Assembly: GCA_025531455.1 (NCBI GenBank)
Contig: JAMYHL010000115.1
Location: forward strand, 1-64,000
Direction: 5' to 3'
From: Apiotrichum sp. Y4204
Taxonomy: Eukaryota > Basidiomycota > Tremellomycetes > Trichosporonales > Trichosporonaceae
DNA length: 64,000 nucleotides
The notes beneath the pieces were generated by a model. The model had not been told where the DNA came from. It saw only the letters and a list, made by a program, of their open reading frames with translations, and did no database searches. Positions 20,601 to 32,441 of the stretch are shown here, one piece after another; the first letter of the stretch is position 1; each line of letters begins with the position of its first letter. Both the position numbers and the translations under genes were made by a program.

Positions 20601-23600
20601 CGTAACGGAATCCGAAAAAAAGGATCTCCCACTTCCATAATGATTTTTTATAATGATCGACACTGCGCTAGCCTCAGTTTTATTAGGATGCCGATCTCGG
20701 AAACTGTACATCCAGGCAACAGCTCATGCCATCGTCTGCGCATCCCCACCATCGTATAATCCATAATCCCTCAGGACATGCATTCAGGCGGAGGAACCGC
20801 AACAAAGCAGCAGTGCGAATAATCCGTCAGAGAGTAGAATATCGAACGCGGCACGACGTTAACGAAACGCGTCGAGCAACAACAGAAGAAGAAAGAAAAC
20901 AAAAGGTCAAAAAAGGTCAAAAAAGTCGAAAAAAGTCGAAAAAAGGTCAAACGCCAGACATGATTTATTTCGATGGCCGGCGTGCCGATTCGAAAACGGG
21001 AGACGGGTACATACGACACGGAGGAACCAGCTTCCCCGCTTGCGTACCACGGAGCTCCTCGAGCTCGCTTTGCGCACAGCCGTGTCCCCGAGACCCCGAG
21101 CAAAGCCACGGAACACCGGAATCAGGAGCATAGTAGCAGCGACTACGCGACTACTGTACCAGGCCGTCCACGGCCCCACACTCTGCACCGTGTGCCGCGC
21201 GTGCACCGCGCCCCTGCTACCGCGGCAGTGGTCCAGGCAGTCACAGGGAGCTAGCTGGATCTGGGGAGAGCCCAGCGCACGCACAGTGCCAGACTGCGGG
21301 GGGTCGCTACCATCGCCTGCCTCGCCGGTGCCCCACCCCCACTGATTCCCGTCGCTCGAGGCTTGAGCGTCGACCAAAACGTGCTGCTGTGGTCGTGTTA
21401 CCAGCTACCACGTATGCCTGGCTTGCAGTCTACAGCCTACATTGTTGCATTCACGCACTGATGCGTGGCGCCACGGGGATGAGAACCCCTCGCTGTGGCG
21501 CAGTCGCGGCCTAGCTGTGGCCATGTCGCTAGTGTGCACAAATGGCAAGCGCAGGTGGCGTGGCCAGATGGGTACGACCGCGCACAGGGGTTCGCTACAC
21601 GACATCAGCATTCCAGTCTCTGCCAGTCACTGCATGGTGGTCTGTGGGATGTGCACGGCGAGGCATGTGCAGGCACCGGCATCTCCCCGCATCGGTGACT
21701 TGTCCCCATGCCGGCGCCCGTTGCTATCGAATGCCCATCATTGATGGTCCGAAGCGTGGTGCCAGGTATCACACCGCGCAGCACGCAGCACGCAGCAGTT
21801 GACACGTTCACAGCACGAACAATGACTGCTCGTGGGCTGGGGTGTGGGGTGTGCCTGCCGCTGCTCGCAACAGGAACGTTGCTATCGAGCTGCACGCTGC
21901 AGGCTATTGACAGATGCATGCCGACAGTTTGTGTCGGTCCTGGAGCATTCGCGAAGCCTCCACGCCTCGAGCTGAGAAGGCACCGTGCAGGCGAGGGTGG
22001 CGCGAATTGCGAGTTATTATCACGTTCACCTGGCTGCTTCTTGAACCAAACATGCCGAACGACGCCTGTGCGTGCTCGCTCGCGACGCGACGTCGCCTCG
22101 CCACCATGCTTGGCAGCGACGACGCGACGACAAGCGAGCGGGGTTCCAGCTTCGTGATCGGTCTTATCGCCAGCGTCGGCCCTCGGCATGCATCGGCAAT
22201 CAACGCTATCAGGTCAGGTCCCATATCCCTCGACCATGCTCCGCAATCAAACCTCTATTCTCCATGGGCAGCTCGACCCCGCGGCCCCGTGTACCCCTTT
22301 CCGCACCCTGCTCACCATGTGCCCCGCCTTCGAAATCATCGCCGCACCCTTGCTCTTCTATAATGTCCTGCGATCCTACTCCGACGCCGCGCGGACTTCC
22401 GGACTTCGAAATACGGTACAGCATACAGTGTGCAGCATAAAACATGGCCCGCCCGTTCGAAAAAAAAAAAGAAGCACTCCTCGCTCAGCGCTTAGCGGTT
22501 GCGTCATCGTGTCCCTGTGGCCCCAGGATACCCTGGAAGTCCGGCAGGATCCGTATATCCGGGAATCCCTTGTGGAGTCCCCGGCCGATCCTCATTCTCA
22601 GCAGAAGTGGTGTCTGTCAAAACAGTGGACGGCGCTTCAGCGGACGACAAGTCGAGCCGCTTTCGTCATTCCTCTCTTCGTCAAACGACTCTTCTTACTG
22701 TCACGCACACACTCCTCAATCCCATACACTCACTCGCTGACAGCCTGTGTCTGCGGCATCGGAACGCACTGGTTGGTGTCCACCGTGTGATGCCACTGCG
22801 CGAAACAGCCGATTTAACGTCAGTGGAGCCGCGAGTGGGTGACACAGCGCCGGGGCGCCGCACATTCTGCGTGTGGCACGACAATCTGCTGCTGGCCACA
22901 AGAGGGGATGAGCGCAAAGCCTGCAAGGACGCTTGCTCCGACTGACTGCGGCTATTACTCACTGATACATTCGCGTGCAGCTGACGTTTTCGTTCTGGAG
23001 AGTTCTCACGCCGCGGTCTTACCTCGCGTGATAGTTTGAGACCCGGCTTATCGCTGTGATGTTTGAAAACCGGCTGACTCCTATCACCATGTGCATCAGG
23101 TCTTGATACAGATGGGGGGAATGGGCGATTGCATGAGTGGGCAGGTGAGTGCTTATATGCCTGAATGTCGGAGGATGGTATAGCATATGACAGGCCTAGA
23201 GGCGTCGGGGCCTGTCTTGGAGATGTCAACGAAGTAATGAATGATGCAATGGCGCAGCACGGTTCCCCATTGACGTGCGGCATGTAAGTGCGACTGACAA
23301 CTGATCAACACGATGACTGACAGGTACTGACTTCACGAGACAGTCCAGTCTTTAATGGTGTAGGTATTGTCGGCCAAGATGCTCAGGTGAAGTCACATCG
23401 CACGCGGATACGAAGATATTGGTTAAGCGAAATGTCGGAACGTCCATGCGACAGTCTGACAGAGCCCGGGAACAAGGCACTGTCGGCCGTTTAGTACTGT
23501 GCGGGCCATTAGCGTGTGTGCGAGGTTGCGCGGCAGAGTAGGCAGCATGCCATCCTCACTCTCCCTCTCTTTCGCTGCTTTGCTGTGGTGGCTCGCTGGG

Positions 23601-24745
23601 TTTCGGACTGTGCTCGTATGTATGGCTTGTGGTTTTTGGTGAGAGAGTTCGCTGTCGCTGCCTCCCGCTTCTTAGGGCTTCTTAGGGGCTGTCATCTCCA
23701 CTCGGCATCTTTGGGGTATTGTTCCAAGGCTGGTGTTATTCGCGCTATACGTACTGTAGTGCCACTGTAGGTGTTTTATGGATAAGCTGGAAGTATCAAC
23801 CGTCCAGGCCAGAATGGGCCGAAGTATTCGTGGCATCTCGAAATCAAGGAGCTGCCCCTCCGCAACCGAGAACTGCGAGTCACCAGACACTCCGATCCCC
23901 TCCCCGAAGCACATAACACTATACAGGTCTATATCATCCAAGTAGGGGCCCTGCAATGCTTTCGGGAAGCAAACGGCGTCAAGAGTTGAGCATGTTGATA
24001 TGCTACTGGCCCGAGGGCATTGTCGCAACCTTCCCCTCTCCGGCTGTACCTCCTCATCTCTGCACTCTGTATATCTCTGATCCTTGAACATGTCGACAAT
24101 CATTAACAATTCAAGCGGCTCTCGATGCAGGCTCTGACACGCGCCTGCAACCCGTACCATTGTCCGGCGCCAAAGGGAACGCGCACCGCGCTAAAGTCGC
24201 GTTAGTCCCACGCGCCCGACGCGCCAGCCACACGCGCCACACGCGTCCGCATCACGTCATTCTCCGTACCGTACAATCGCGACCTCGGCTGTTTGCTCGC
24301 TCGGCCGATCAGGTCCGCCCACTCCACACAATCTCCGCACCCATATCATTCCTGGATCTTGGCGATGTGCTGGATAATGTGGATACACAACACCACCACA
24401 GATGGTGTGCGATACCCGCGCCCGTTGATGCGCAATCCTATGCACTGAGGATCTAGATCGAGATGAGAGCGGCATCGTCAGCATTGCGTACACAACGCAT
24501 TGCGCGTCGTGATTATCCATCTTGCCTCTCCTGCCTCGGCCGTGCTCCGGCGCATCGGGAATCGCGGTTGGCGCTAATCCGAACCCCGAGCACCTTGATC
24601 CGAATGCTCTCCAACCCCTATACAATACGCACGATCTCTACGTCGACTAACACTACCAACCTCCCTATCTGGGCCTCTGCCCATCAGCTAGATCTTCTCC
24701 ATGCATTCAATGCACGCCTATGAACACAAGTGTCGCGTTTTTTCT
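17653..24745. other. gene-poor region of about 7.1 kb between GDH2 and ETF-alpha
   Basis: Upstream of GDH2 and beyond the 3' end of the ETF-alpha gene. All frames are short, lack motifs and overlap on both strands. The least implausible is a 162-codon minus-strand frame at 23672-24160 (MVRVAGACQSLHREPLELLM...), which starts with a true ATG and has mixed composition, but I recognise nothing in it. The proximal part (17653-17800) should contain the GDH2 promoter. Other content: a repeated GGATCGCTCGGA at about 18516-18541, homopurine stretches, and the phased A-tracts listed separately. Unseen non-coding RNA genes are possible. Confidence 0.5.
20901..20950. repeat. five 10-bp units with phased A-tracts
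   Basis: Five consecutive decamers (AAAAGGTCAA, AAAAGGTCAA, AAAAGTCGAA, AAAAGTCGAA, AAAAGGTCAA) place four A6 runs (starting 20909, 20919, 20929 and 20939) exactly 10 bp apart, with a shorter run before. A-tracts in phase with the helix repeat are known to bend DNA. It is an AT-rich island in a GC-rich, gene-poor stretch. Confidence 0.85.
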
Positions 24746-26167
24746 CTACTTGGCGGCCTCGACAGCCTTGACGAGCTCGGGAACGGCCTCGAAAAGGTCA
24801 GCAACGAGACCAACGTCGGCGACCTGGAAGATGGGGGCGTCGGGGTCCTTGTTGATGGCAACAATGAGCTTGGACTCCTTCATACCGGCAAGGTGCTGGA
24901 TGGCACCCGAGATACCGACGGCGACATAGAGCTCGGGGGCGACGACCTTGCCGGTCTGGCCGACCTGGAGCGAGTTGTCGGCGTAGCCGGCGTCGACGGC
25001 GGCACGCGAGGCACCGACGGCGGCACCGAGGGCGTCGGCAAGGGGGTCAAGAACCGACTCGAAGCTCTCCTTCGACTTGAGGGCACGGCCACCCGAGACA
25101 ACCTTGGCGGCGGAGCCGAGGTCGGGACGCGACGAGACAACGAGCTCCTCCCCGACAAACTTGGTGTCCGCTGAAAATATCAGCACATCTCGTCCTCCAG
25201 ATTATCGCGCTGCTCTCCACTACTCACACTTAGACTCAGTGGGGGAGACCTCCTCAACGGCAGCCGAGCCACCCTCAGTCTTGGCCTTGTTGAAGGCGGT
25301 CGAGCGGACGGTGACGAGCTTGATCTTGTCCTTGTCTCCAGACTTGACCTTAAGGATGGCGTTACCGGCATAGATCGGGCGGGTAAAGGTGTCCTCACCC
25401 TCGAGGGCGACAATGTCCGAGATCTGTTATCAGAATCATGAATGTTGAAAACACCTTCACAAGTTGACCTGTTCCGTCTTCCCTCCCTCTTCTTTCCCGC
25501 ATGCACTCACCATAGAAACGTCAAGGACACCGGCGAGACGGGGGAAGATGTTCTTGCCGGCGGCGGTGTGCGCGCCGAAGAGGTGAGTGATAGACTTGGA
25601 AGGAATAACATCGGCAAGAAGAGGAGTGACATCTACGGTTCGGCTGTTAGCACATAGACGAAAGCGAGTTAGCCGACGGCGACGTCCTACTCACTCTCGG
25701 CGATGCCGTTGGCGTAGGCGTCCGAGGCGGCGGTGTAGACCTTGGAGAGACCGTCGATCCTGAGGAGGTGTGAGTATATGAACAAGTGGAAAAGGTGTAA
25801 TGGAGGTCGGGTGGAAATCGGAGTCTCACTTCTTAACCTCCTCGAGAACACCGTCAACGTCGGCCTTGGAACCAATGACAATGCCGGCAACCTGGGAACG
25901 TTAGCGTGCTGCACGCAGTGTGTGTAGAGCAAGCAGTAGAGAGCCGAACAGGAGGCGGCTCCTCATTATCCCCTGCACATTGTTGCTCTATCCTCTTCTT
26001 CATAAACTCACGTCACCGCCAACCGACTGTGCGGCCGTGACGGCGCAGAGAGCCGCGTCGTTGAGCTTGCCGCCCTTCTGCTCGAGGAAGACGAGGGAGG
26101 ATGCGAAGCGACGGCCAGCGAGGGTCGAGGCGGTGCGGGCGATGCGGGCAGACGAACGGACGAACAT
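24746..26167 (-). CDS. electron transfer flavoprotein alpha subunit (mitochondrial)
   Basis: Six exons on the minus strand, 26167-26012, 25891-25830, 25759-25695, 25632-25511, 25423-25228 and 25170-24746, give 341 residues. The N-terminus [20 protein letters not shown] is a mitochondrial targeting sequence. The C-terminal FAD domain shows [51 protein letters not shown] and [18 protein letters not shown], all classic ETF-alpha landmarks. With ETF-beta it passes electrons from matrix acyl-CoA dehydrogenases to ETF-ubiquinone oxidoreductase. The divergent neighbour is SNT2, about 2.2 kb away. Length and motifs are complete. Confidence 0.95.
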
Positions 26168-28335
26168 TGTGGTGGAGTAGACGGTACAAAGAGATGAGAG
26201 AGGAGACGAAATGCAGGTAGAGGTCCGAGTGAGGCGTTGTCGTGAAGATGTAGGCGAGCCGAGGCGAGCAAGTCGGTGCCGGAGGGGCCTCTCTGGGGTG
26301 GTGGGTCCCACATCCCACCATGGGGGGCGCGGCCCCTTCGGAGCGAGCAGGGTGCTGTGTGCCGGCCGACACAATCTCTCATAGCTCCCATCCACTGTGG
26401 CCCGGCTATTGCGGCCAACTGCTCCCATCTCCCATCCTGCTCCCTCTTTTTGCCTCCCACTGTAGGGCATCCAACTGCCAGCTGCCATTCGTCACCCCCC
26501 CCGTCACTTTTACCCGAGGTCGTCAGTCATTATGAGAATCTAAGTATTACATAAGGGTCATCCTGTAGTTTAAGTGGTGGCCTCGTGGAGTTAACCCGGC
26601 GGTAAAGAGCAGCAATGTCAAGCCATCCACCCATTGCATTTACAACTACACGTCATTGTGAATAATATTACGGAGGTCGCGTCTCTCTCCGCACCGCATC
26701 ACAAAGTGGAGAAAAAGGAGTTCGTCCGCGGAAATAACGGATCACAAAGAGACGTGGCAGAGAGGGGGCAAGGCGGAGAGAGCGCAAGAGAGAGAGAGGG
26801 AGGGATCGAATGAAAGCGCGAGAGTCATCGCAAAAGACATCATCGCTAATGTTGGGAACGCGGTTTTGTCAGTCTTCGTTGTCCCCTCGTCATCTATCAT
26901 CCGCACTTCCAGCAGCATCCTCAATGATACCCCTTGTTTCTCCTACGTCAGTCGACGCACACGATCAACAGCTTTCTATCCATGCCACTTTTGACTATGG
27001 AAGAGGGGGGCAGAGCCCACTTGTGGACGCGTGAATGGGGATCCAACATTCTGGGACCGCGCGTCTTCATCCGCGCGAATATGACATTCGTCCGCCAAGT
27101 GATCTCTACACTCAGTCTCCTCCTGTCTTTGTCTTTTTACAAATGATAACGAGGACACGGGACACGATAGCTTCGCGCCTTCCTCGCCACTGGACGTCCC
27201 GGAGAATGCATCTCTCAACTGCAGATGCAGACTGTGACAAAGGCGTGTTCTTCAGACCTGGCCATAATCGTGCAATCAAGGACCAAATATGAGAATACCC
27301 CCCAGGCCCCAACATTCTTCGTCAGTTTGCATACCGAGTAAAAGAAGATCGTACTCTTCACTCTAGAGCCGGGCTTCAAATAAACATTCTTTCAGCATCG
27401 CAGCATCGCTGTAGTGCGCATAAGCTATGTCATTCGATTCGGGAGCAGCTCGGAGTGAAACGATCACGCATTCCTGTGGCATTCTGGACTGTATGAAGAG
27501 CTGTTTCCAAGTAACTCGGATGTACTCTGTCTATACTTTAGCTGTCCTCATCCGTAGTCATCTGGTGATCTGGCACTAGGTTTTCGTGCATGCAAGCACA
27601 TGATGAGCAGCTCTGTCCTAGCAGTCTCCAGCGCGCCAGTCAAGGCGCTGCAGTCGTTGGCTCGGCCTGAGAACCAAAGGCCAAAGGGGGGCCAACGTCG
27701 CCGCGTCCATCTGCGCCGTCCTGTATCGGTGAAACTCTTTCTCTCTCTCTCTCCTTCTGTCTCCGACTTCTGCAACTCGTCCATCGTCGTACAATTGCAG
27801 CCATTGTGGACACAAGTCTGCCCAGCCTCCTTCGTCTTTCCCCCCATTTCGATCTTTGTACTTTGACCTCATCCATCTCACACCCCGTCTTCTCGAACAG
27901 TTTGTTTCTCTGCTCGCGCGTTACATTGCCCGTCTCCGCGGCCAGCAGCGCCCTCTCGTACAGGCGGCCCGAATACATCGAGGCATCGAAACAACCGTCT
28001 GATCTCTGCCGCTGCAACCGGTGCAACCGCTCATTCGGGCACCACCCAAACCCTCACAGTCAGCCAACGCTAGCCAGCTGCCGCAATCGATCGAGCACGA
28101 CCTCAGGACGCGTAAACCCGCCGTTGACTCCCAAAACAGCAATCGCAACAACCGCCGCCATCACCGTTATTCTTGCAATCACCGCCATCACCAAAACGGC
28201 GCCGCTGCAGACGGACACTTGCAATCTCCAAACTCTGGTCTCATTTCACCACTTTGCATTACCCTCAACCACTCGAGTTGCAACGACTTGCAACAACAAC
28301 AACTTTTGCTTCTCATCACCACCCATCTCTCCACC
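26168..28335. other. intergenic, about 2.2 kb, divergent ETF-alpha / SNT2 region
   Basis: Upstream of both genes. It holds a GA-rich stretch at 26760-26810, a CT-rich tract around 27738-27763, and purine/pyrimidine-biased sequence before the SNT2 ATG. No gene of its own is supported; frames up to about 200 codons here have skewed composition and no motif. Confidence 0.5.
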
Positions 28336-31300
28336 ATGCCCCCTCCACCATCTCGTGCAAACGAGATGGCACAACAGGGCTTTGCTGTCCATTCAGCAAG
28401 CGCTGCTAACGGCGAAACAGTACATGTAAATGGTGAGCTTTCTACCTTCTGAAAGCAAACTGACTCGCAGACCATGTCTACATGGCATCACGATGGGCTG
28501 ACCGCGACGGTACGTCAACAAACCCCCTTCCTCGCAGCCCGCTCTTTCGAGACTATGGCCAACGATAACTGTTTCTGACATACAGGCTCACCGTACTTTG
28601 TCGCCCGTATCCTAGACTTCTTGCCGCCTGGAGCTGCCAAGGTGCGCAGCTCCTCAAAGCTCAAGAACGAACTGCATGTCCGCCTGTCTCTCTATTATCG
28701 CCCGAGCGACGTGAGTATCAGCAAAAGAGCGCTCTTCAGCCGCCAGACAGTTTGCTTCCTTTCATCCCCACTCGCTCACACAGAATAGATATCTGGACGC
28801 CAGATGTCCGACTTTCGCCTCCTGCTCGCCACCATTCATACCATTGTGGAACCTATATCGGTCGTGCGCGGAAAATGCTATGTCAAGCACAAGGACAGGA
28901 TCGAGGACCTCATCAAGTGGAAGCATACTCCGGATCACTTCTACTTTCAAAAGTTCTTCGACCCGTATATCAAGCGCGAATACGAGATGCTCCGCACCTC
29001 CGATGTCACCAACAGTACGTTTCCGCAATCACACACTGACTGGTGAAACACACATTGTGCGAACACCACCAAACGTGTCCCAGCCGTTTACCAACACTCA
29101 CAAACTCACACACTAACACCACCAGTCCCCCCTCATGTCAAGGAAGTTTTGCTGCAGCGCTACGAGTACCTCGTCACGGAGAAGGAGATGGTCTCGGACC
29201 TCCTGGATGCGTACAAGTGTTGCGCCATCTGCAACCAGTGGGCGTCAACCCTGTTGTCCGTCCGCTGCGAGTGAGTACTAGCCCACCAACAGGAGGTCCG
29301 AGCTGACACCACAAGACTCTGCAAACAATTCTACCACATGCAATGCCTCACCCCGCCGCTGCTGGCCAAGCCGGCAAAGGGCTACTCCTGGGCGTGTTTG
29401 GCATGTAGTATCCAGCGTCGCAAGGATGTCGAGTCTGAGAAATACCGCTTTGGTCTAAACGGCACTTCGGTTCCTTCTCGAGGAAAGGGTGGCAAAAAGG
29501 AAAAACACGTCATCAAAGACACACCAGAGGTCATGTTTCGCGGCTGGGCATGGCGGTATTTTGGGTAGGTCTGGATGATGTTGGCGACAATCGAGGGGAA
29601 AACTCTGTGCTCACCGCAGCCTATACACTAATGTGGAGGACACTATCAACCCCGAGGACCTCATCTACCCCCGTGCCGTCACACGAGTGGGGACAAAGTA
29701 CCAGTGCAACGTCATGACTGTCGAGGAGCAGGCGCGTGCCGAAGAAAAGCGGCAGGCCGTGCAGCTGACGCCTGCCGGGCCGTCGCGCATGATATGTGAG
29801 GTCGAACGATAGGACTATACTGACCGCCAGTGGAACGTGGATATGACCCGGGAGAGAAGAAGCACGAGTCTACAATAACGCTTATCAGCAAACCGAGCGA
29901 CGAACGTGGGTTTACGCACTGACGGTCCTGACTCCCAGTTACGAACTACATGGAGCGGGAGATGAAGCTCAAGATGCCTGTCCCGGCGTACGATGTTCGG
30001 CGTATGAACAAGGCGGTCGAGGCATTCACGGCTATGGGGTCCGAAAAGGCATTACAGCATATGCAGTCGCTCAAACTGGCAGACTTCAACCCTATCGAGG
30101 TGAGCAAGTCCTCGGGGGTTCACCAAGCTGACGTACAGTGGACTGCTGAGGAGACGCGCGTATTTGAGCAAATGTTGGATGTCTATGGTGGTCTCAACGC
30201 GCACGCTACGGGCAAAGCGCTTGGCAAACGCCCATCTGAGGTTCTTAGATTCTCCTACATGTGGAAGAACAAGAAGCTCAAGACGGAAAACGACTTGATT
30301 CGCCAGCACCGCAAGGTGCATGCTGCCCACGCACGTAACAACCGTGGCACTCTCGGTCCGCCGTCGTTGGGCAAGATCCGCTCACGTGCGGAGTCTGAAG
30401 TTTCTGACGACGAGGGTTCACTGTACAACGCGGCCTTCGTGTCGGAGAACCGCATGCAGTGCGCGGCTTGCTCGACACGAACCTCGAACGTGTGGTGGAA
30501 GTGCCCGCGTGGCCTGCTGCAAGGCAACGCGATGTGCGAGTCATGCGGCTCAAACTACCGCAAGTATGGTGTCATTTCGTTTACCAAGGCAGAGGACGCT
30601 AAAGGTCCCCGCGGAGGCGACAAACCCCAGAAGGGCAAGCGTGCAAAGGGGGACACTGGAAGCGGGGCCTCGACCCCTGCCCCGCAGCCTGCGCCGAAAC
30701 TTCCCCCGTGTGTCTGCTGTCGCAAGATGGAGCCCAAGGCTGCCATGGCACGGTGCAAGACGTGCACATTCTCGGCCCACAGTGGTGAGTGCCAGCTTCA
30801 GGTCGTCGAGCTGCAGTTAACCCCAACCCAGGATGCTACGGCATTCCCCCAGAGGAGATGGGCCCGGACTGGGAGTGCGAGCTGTGCGCCAACGCTCGCA
30901 ACGAAGAAACACACATCGAGCCGCGCTGCATGATATGCCCGCGTGACAACTCCTTGTTGACCTCTCGCATCAAGAGCAAGAAACAGCCCGCCGACTTTGA
31001 CCTGCTGTCGGTCATGAAACCGACTGAGGGATGCCAATGGGCACATGTGCTCTGTGCGACGTGGCACCCGGAAGTGCAGTACACCAACGGAAACACGTTC
31101 AAGACGGTGGAGGGAGTGAGCACGATCGCCGACGAGAGATGGGACGCACCATGCGGGCTCTGCATGCAGGAAGACGGCGCGACGGTTCAATGCTCGGATT
31201 GCGGAATGGACGTGCATGTGTCCTGCGCCTGGCTCGCTGGCTACAAGCTCGGCTTTGAGATCACACTCGTCAAGCCCGGCAAGCGCGAGGTCGCCAACAT

Positions 31301-31754
31301 AGCCAAGTTCAAGGACGAAGCCGGCGTTATGACTCCAGGAGTGTGGTGCAAGAACCACGATCTCTCGGGGCGTGTCATCCACGACATGTTCGAGGTCGAC
31401 CCCGAAGCTGGCGAGAACGCGCTCCACGTTTACACGAGCCTGTACAAGACGATTCCGTCGACGGAGGGCTTTGCGCTGTTACGCAAGGCGCAGCGCCTGG
31501 ATGTCGTCGAGGATCGTGTCAAGGAGGCCGAGGCGGTTGAGAAGGCCGAGGCGATGGACGTGGATGGAGATGTCCCACCTCCCCAGGTCAACGGTGGTGC
31601 GGAGGTGAAGCCGGTAGTCCACCACCGGACCTGCCTCTCGTGCGGCATCGACGTCTCGCCGATGTGGCATGGCTCCAGCTGCCACCGCTGCTGGTTTGCC
31701 GCCAGGGGCACAGGTACTGCTCCCGTTGCGTCCCTCACCGAGCCGGTGAGATAG
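28336..31754 (+). CDS. SNT2: SNT2-like chromatin reader (BAH, PHD, SANT, GATA-type finger, extended PHD)
   Basis: Eleven exons (28336-28432, 28471-28509, 28586-28710, 28789-29014, 29126-29270, 29316-29564, 29620-29795, 29831-29905, 29939-30099, 30139-30784, 30832-31754) join to 953 residues. Order: BAH about 33-165 (HVYMASRWADRDGSPYFVAR), PHD about 195-245 (CCAICNQW...CELCKQFYHMQC), SANT about 432-480 (WTAEETRVFEQMLDVYGG), GATA-type finger about 539-575 (CAACSTRTSNVWWKCP), extended PHD about 623-820, and a C-terminal CLSCGIDVSPMWH/CHRCW second finger. This is the architecture of Snt2, a histone-H3-reading subunit of fungal histone deacetylase/demethylase complexes. The 39-nt intron at 30100-30138 is a stopless multiple of three. 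Nuclear by inference. Confidence 0.92.
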
Positions 31755-32441
31755 AGCCGTTGTTTGTACGCTAGAGGGATGTGGGGTGGACGTAGTGTCT
31801 CGATCTGTGGGCGTAATGCATGTACTTTTATGGAAGTTGCTGAGCATGGCTGACTGGGGGATTACCTCCTGACGAGCAGCTGAAAGACCCAGATGAGCTC
31901 GACACATGGCGAACGAGAAGTACATCACCTCCATAAAGGGAGAGACTGTGCCGTACATTCTGTATGCTACTGTGCAGTACAAACTTTTTGTCCTTGTCGA
32001 AGGCCAAGACAAGCAGGGACTCCGAGTCGGCTCAAGCACTTCGAGTATAACAATTGAGCAACTCTTCAAGAAGCTCCCCACCAAGACAAATCATTCCGGT
32101 CACCTCAACGCAACCCCCTCCTTTTCAAAACGAGATACCGCTTCCAAATCCAACCTCTCGCGCCCTCATTGCACGATAGTCTGTATACTACACAACTCTC
32201 CCGCCTGTCCAGTGCCAACACACCTCCCCCCCCCCCCCCCACCCAAAAAAAAAACATCACAGACACCATAAATCTCAGATTTTTCGAATATGTATCAACA
32301 ATACTGTAAAAATCAAATGACACGGCCGAAGAACACCAAAAGAACAGCTACAAAAAAGAAAAAGCGACGGGCGACCAGCGCCCGCCACTCAGCAACAAAA
32401 ACGTTGAGCTTTGTTGAGAAACTCCTCTGTTTGAAACAGCC
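31755..32441. other. intergenic between convergent SNT2 and LPMO genes
   Basis: About 690 bases of 3' flanking sequence for both genes; no supported gene. It contains the C15/A10 homopolymer block at 32226-32254 and AT-rich, terminator-like sequence at 32270-32400. Confidence 0.55.
32226..32254. repeat. C15 run followed by an A10 run
   Basis: Fifteen consecutive C (32226-32240), ACCC, then ten A (32245-32254). It lies in the convergent 3' regions of SNT2 and the LPMO gene. Length is prone to assembly or sequencing error. Confidence 0.9.

Noticed and set aside
21605..22189. 194-codon minus-strand frame in the gene-poor region
   Set aside because: No motif, overlaps several plus-strand frames of similar length, and has no splice logic around it.
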